DNA of 64,000 bases, taken from the NCBI RefSeq assembly GCF_028476545.1, contig NW_026731687.1:620001-684000 (forward strand), read 5' to 3'. The DNA is from Physella acuta (lineage: Eukaryota > Mollusca > Gastropoda > Physidae). The notes beneath the pieces were generated by a model that was given only the letters and a program-made list of their open reading frames with translations, had not been told where the DNA came from and did no database searches. Shown here one piece after another: positions 60,245 to 64,000 of the stretch (position 1 is the stretch's first letter; each line of letters opens with the position of its first letter). Position numbers and translations under genes: made by a program.

Positions 60245-62012
60245 TTGACAAGTTTACCCTGCCCTACATCTAGCTCTAGCTCTGATGTGTGCATCAAATT
60301 GACAAGTTTACCCTGCCTTCCATCTTGTCTTATCTCTGGTGTGTGTGTGTGTGTGTCAAATTGACAAGTTTACCATGCCCTCTATCGTGTCTTATTTCTG
60401 GTGTGTGTGTGTGTGTGTGCATCAAATTGACAAGTTTACCCCCCCCCCCCCATCTTGTCCTATCTCTGGTGTGTGTGTGCATCAAATTGACAAATTTACC
60501 CCCCCCCCCCATCTTGTCCTATCTCTGGTGTGTGTGTGTGTGTGTGCGTGCGTCAAACTGACAAGTTTACCCTGCCTTCCATCTTGTCTTATCTCTGGTG
60601 TGTGTGTGTGTGCGTCAAATTGACAAGTTTACCCTGCCCTCTATCTTGTCTTATTTCTGGTGTGTGTGTGTGTGCATCAAATTGACAAGTTTACCCCCCC
60701 CCCCCCATCTTGTCCTATCTCTGATGTGTGTGTGCATCAAATTGACAAGTTTACCCTGCCCTCTATCTTGTCTTATCTCTGGTGTTTGTGCGTCAAATTG
60801 ACAAGTTTACCCTGCCCTCTATCTTGTCTTATCTCTGGTGTGTGTGTGTGTGTGAGTGTGTGCATCAAACTGACAAGTTTACCCTGCCCTCTATCTTGTC
60901 TTATCTCTGGTGTGTGTGTGTGTGAGTGTGTGCATCAAACTGACAAGTTTACCCTGCCCTCCATCTTGTCCTATCTCTGGTGTGTGTGTGCGTCAAATTG
61001 ACAAGTTTACCCCGCACTCCATCTTGTCCTATCTCTGGTGTGTGTGTGCATCAAATTGACAAGTTTACCCTGCCCTCTATCTTGTCTTATCTCTGGTGTG
61101 TGTGTGTGTGCATCAAATTGACAAGTTTACCCTGCCCTCTATCTTGTCCTATCTCTGGTGTGTGCGTCAAATTGACAAGTTTACCCTGCCCTCTATCTTG
61201 TCCTATCTCTGGTGTGTGCATCAAATTGACAAGTTTACCCTGCCCTCTATCTTGTCTTATCTCTGGTGTGTGTGTGCATCAAATTGACAAGTTTACCCTG
61301 CCCTCTATCTTGCCTTATCTCTGGTGTGTGTGTGTGTGTGTGCATCAAATTGACAAGTTTACCCTGCCCTCCATCTTGTCCTATCTCTGGTGTGTGTGTG
61401 TGTGCATCAAATTGACAAGTTTACCCTGCCCTCCATCTTGTCCTATATCTGGTGTGTGTGTGTGCATGCGTCAAACTGACAAGTTTACCCTGCCCTCTAT
61501 CTTGTCCTACCCCCGATGTGTGCATCAAATTGACAAGTTTACCCTGCCCTCTATCTTGTCTTATCTCTGGTGTGTGTGTGTGCATCAAATTGACAAGTTT
61601 ACCCTGCCCTCTATCTTGCCTTATCTCTGGTGTGTGTGTGTGTGTGTGTGCATCAAATTGACAAGTTTACCCTGCCCTCCATCTTGTCCTATCTCTGGTG
61701 TGTGTGTGTGTGCGCATCAAATTGACAAGTTTACCCTGCCCTCCATCTTGTCCTATCTCTGGTGTGTGTGTGCATCAAATTGACAAGTTTACCCTGCCCT
61801 CCATCTTGTCCTATCTCTGGTGTGTGTGTGCATCAAATTGACAAGTTTACCCTGCCCTCCATCTTGTCTTATCTCTGGTGTGTGTGTGCATCAAATTGAC
61901 AAGTTTACCCTGCCCTCCATCTTGTCTTATCTCTGGTGTGTGTGTGTGTGTGTGTGCATCAAATTGACAAGTTTACCCTGCCCTCCATCTTGTCCTATCC
62001 CCGATGTGTGCA
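60245..62012. repeat. About 58-bp minisatellite with embedded (GT)n, about 30 copies
   Basis: Unit: aaattgacaagtttaccctg, ccctctatcttgtcttatct, ctggtgtgtg and a GT tract of variable length, then catc. Some units have a C run in place of cctgccct. Forward frames up to 267 residues are artefacts. Confidence 0.97.
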
Positions 62013-62261
62013 TCAAATTAATCCCCCGCCTTACGTCATTGAGCGCCACCCCCGCACCGTGCCCGGCAGACAGTTAACTGCCCTCGTCCAGCCGAGTTAC
62101 CCTGAGACTGGTCAAGCGAGCGAGCCTTAAATCAACTTCCGCCTCTGACGACCTAGACCTGACCTTGCATCACACATGTGACACGCCATTGTTGTCATTT
62201 TTCTCTCACTAACCTCTTTACGCCAGCAACATTCAATTTTTCACTCAACATCGACAGGGCA
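62013..62261. other. Unique sequence between arrays
   Basis: GC-richer, non-repetitive. It could hold the missing first exon or promoter of the cystine-knot gene, but no ATG with a donor in the needed phase was found. Confidence 0.35.
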
Positions 62262-63368
62262 AGACAGTATCGTACTGAAGTACCCTCTTTATTCCATGAA
62301 CAACGCTTTGACACGGTATCGTATCGAGGTAAAGACACACGGAAATACAGTATCGTACTGAAGTACCCTCTTTATTCCATGAACAATGGTTTGACACGGT
62401 ATCGTATCGAGGTAAAGACACACGGCAATACAGTATCGTACTGAAGTACCCTCTTTATTCCATGAACAATGGTTTGACACGGTATCGTATCGAGGTAAAG
62501 ACACACGGCAATACAGTATCGTACTGAAGTACCCTCTTTATTCCATGAACAATGGTTTGACGCGGTATCGGTTCGAGGTAAAGACACACGGCAATACAGT
62601 ATCGTGCTGAAGTGCCCTCTTTATTCCATGAGCAATAGTTTTCTTTGACACGGCAAGACAGTATTGTAACAAAGTAAATACAAAGGGTAAGACAGTATCG
62701 TATCGAGGTAAAGACACAGGTCAAGACAGTATCGTACCGAGGTAAGAGTTAGAAGTAAGAGTAAGACAGAACAATACAGTATCGTATCGAGGTAAAGACA
62801 CAGGTCAAGACAGTATCGTACCGAGGTAAGACAGGACAAGACAGTATTGTATCGAGGTAAAGACACAGGTCAAGACAGTATCGTACCGAGGTAAGACAGG
62901 ACAAGACAGTATTGTATCGAGGTAAGACAGAACAATTAAGTATCGTATCGAGGTAAAGACACAGGACAAAACAGTATCGTATCGAGGTAAGACAGGGCAA
63001 GACAGTATCGTATCGAGGTAAGACAGGGCAAGACAGTATCGTATCGAGGTAAGACAGAGCAAGACAGTATCGTATCGAGGTAAGACAGGGCAAGACAGTA
63101 TCGTATCGAGTTAAGACAGAGCAATACAGTATCGTATCGAGGTAAGACAGGGCAATACAGTATCGTATCGAGGTAAGACAGGGCAAGACAGTATTGTATC
63201 GAGGTAAGACAGGGCAAGACAGTATCGTATCGAGTTAAGACAGAGCAATACAGTATCGTATCGAGGTAAGACAGGGCAATACAGTATCGTATCGAGGTAA
63301 GACAGGGCAAGACAGTATTGTATCGAGGTAAGACAGTATTGTACAGAGATCGAGGTAAAGACAGTATC
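62262..63368. repeat. 83-bp minisatellite (5 copies) passing into a 31-bp minisatellite
   Basis: 62264-62640: five 83-bp units starting cagtatcgtactgaagtacc and containing ctctttattccatgaacaa. 62640-63368: 31-bp units of gacagtatcgtatcgaggta and agacagggcaa, some with an added aagacacagg. The two share cagtatcgta and gtatcgaggtaaagacaca, so they have a common origin. Confidence 0.96.
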
Positions 63369-64000
63369 GTTTCAAATTGTTTTTCTGCCAATATCGCTTT
63401 TAGGGTTATGAATAGACTCACTATTAGCTTTTTAGACAGTTCTAAAAATAAGTTTAGTGTTAGGATTGTGACCAGGATTTGAGTTAGGGTATCGAAACTA
63501 GCAAACTAAAAAAAAAAAGATTTGATTACCTCCTCTATAGTCTTTTCATGTCAACGGCTTATAACATTTTTAGACGAATTAATATCGTTAATTTGTTTTT
63601 ATTCTTTTTAGTCCGCTTGTAATTTAAATTGAAACAAAGTAAATAAATATGATAATAGTTTGCATGATTATCATGTTCTCTTGAAATAAAATTAAAATGC
63701 GATAGCAGTCCTTCCAAAATTTAAATAGAAAAGCGGGAGTGATCTCCCCTAAATGTTCTCAGACTTCTATAACAATGTCACATCCAGTGCAATCGGACTG
63801 TAGAAATAAAGAAGTTTTGTGACTAAACCTCTCGTGTTTTGAGAAAACATATTGAGGGGATTTTTTCTTAGAAAATGAGAACAAAATTATCAAAATCTGA
63901 AGGTTATTAATGAAATCGTAAATGGGTCAAAATACCTCTTATTAGTATTATATATGCACCGATTTTCTTCTCTATTATTCACACTTAAAAAAGAATAGAA
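63369..64000. other. AT-rich right edge
   Basis: Unique AT-rich sequence; no exon, array or element end seen. Confidence 0.55.

Noticed and set aside
60980-61783. 267-residue plus-strand frame, Cys-rich
   Set aside because: Translation of the 58-bp repeat with (GT)n; frame changes with GT length and the same peptides appear in all frames.
62030-62180. Candidate first exon of the cystine-knot gene (minus ATGAC before gtaagg)
   Set aside because: Joining it to exon A gives the wrong phase and a frame that ends inside exon A.

Overview
The window looks like intron-rich animal DNA, most likely from a mollusc (probably a gastropod; this is an inference from gene content and repeat style, not proven). 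Two protein-coding genes can be reconstructed, both on the minus strand, plus one or two orphan exons. There is no sign of bacterial-style genes, CRISPR arrays or rRNA/tRNA genes.

Gene 1 (259-39497, minus) is an integrin alpha subunit without an I domain, most like the RGD-binding type (alpha-5/8/V/IIb, fly PS2). Twenty-eight exon positions plus one alternative exon were placed by hand. Every donor/acceptor phase agrees, giving about 966 codons from the signal peptide to just past the heavy/light-chain processing region. The transmembrane segment and cytoplasmic tail lie beyond the left edge. Two exons at 11.9 kb and 15.95 kb encode alternative versions of the same short segment before propeller repeat IV. 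They share start and end phases and cannot both be included without a frameshift, so they look like a mutually exclusive pair, at the place where vertebrate alpha-6/alpha-7 integrins use X1/X2 exons.

Gene 2 (49881-57363 or beyond, minus) encodes a small secreted cystine-knot (CTCK) protein with 11 cysteines, most like bursicon alpha. Three exons are clear; the start-codon exon was not found. An orphan coding exon sits at 42422-42631, and a much weaker candidate lies near 59.2 kb.

The rest is dominated by about 40 different minisatellites. The first 13 kb (integrin 3' two thirds) is AT-rich with short introns and almost no arrays. From about 13.4 to 63.4 kb nearly every intron and intergenic stretch carries tandem arrays of 11-83 bp units, the largest being a 4.9 kb G-rich array inside an intron of gene 2. 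Several arrays contain copies of exon edges with their splice sites: integrin intron 3 has seven extra copies of the end of exon 3 plus its 5' splice site at one end, and six copies of the start of exon 4 plus its 3' splice site at the other. Similar single copies occur beside integrin exon 2, cystine-knot exon A and the orphan exon.

Mobile DNA is sparse: four non-autonomous hAT-like elements with 8-bp target duplications (three inserted into minisatellites, so younger than those arrays) and one 5'-truncated LINE with a 12-bp target duplication.
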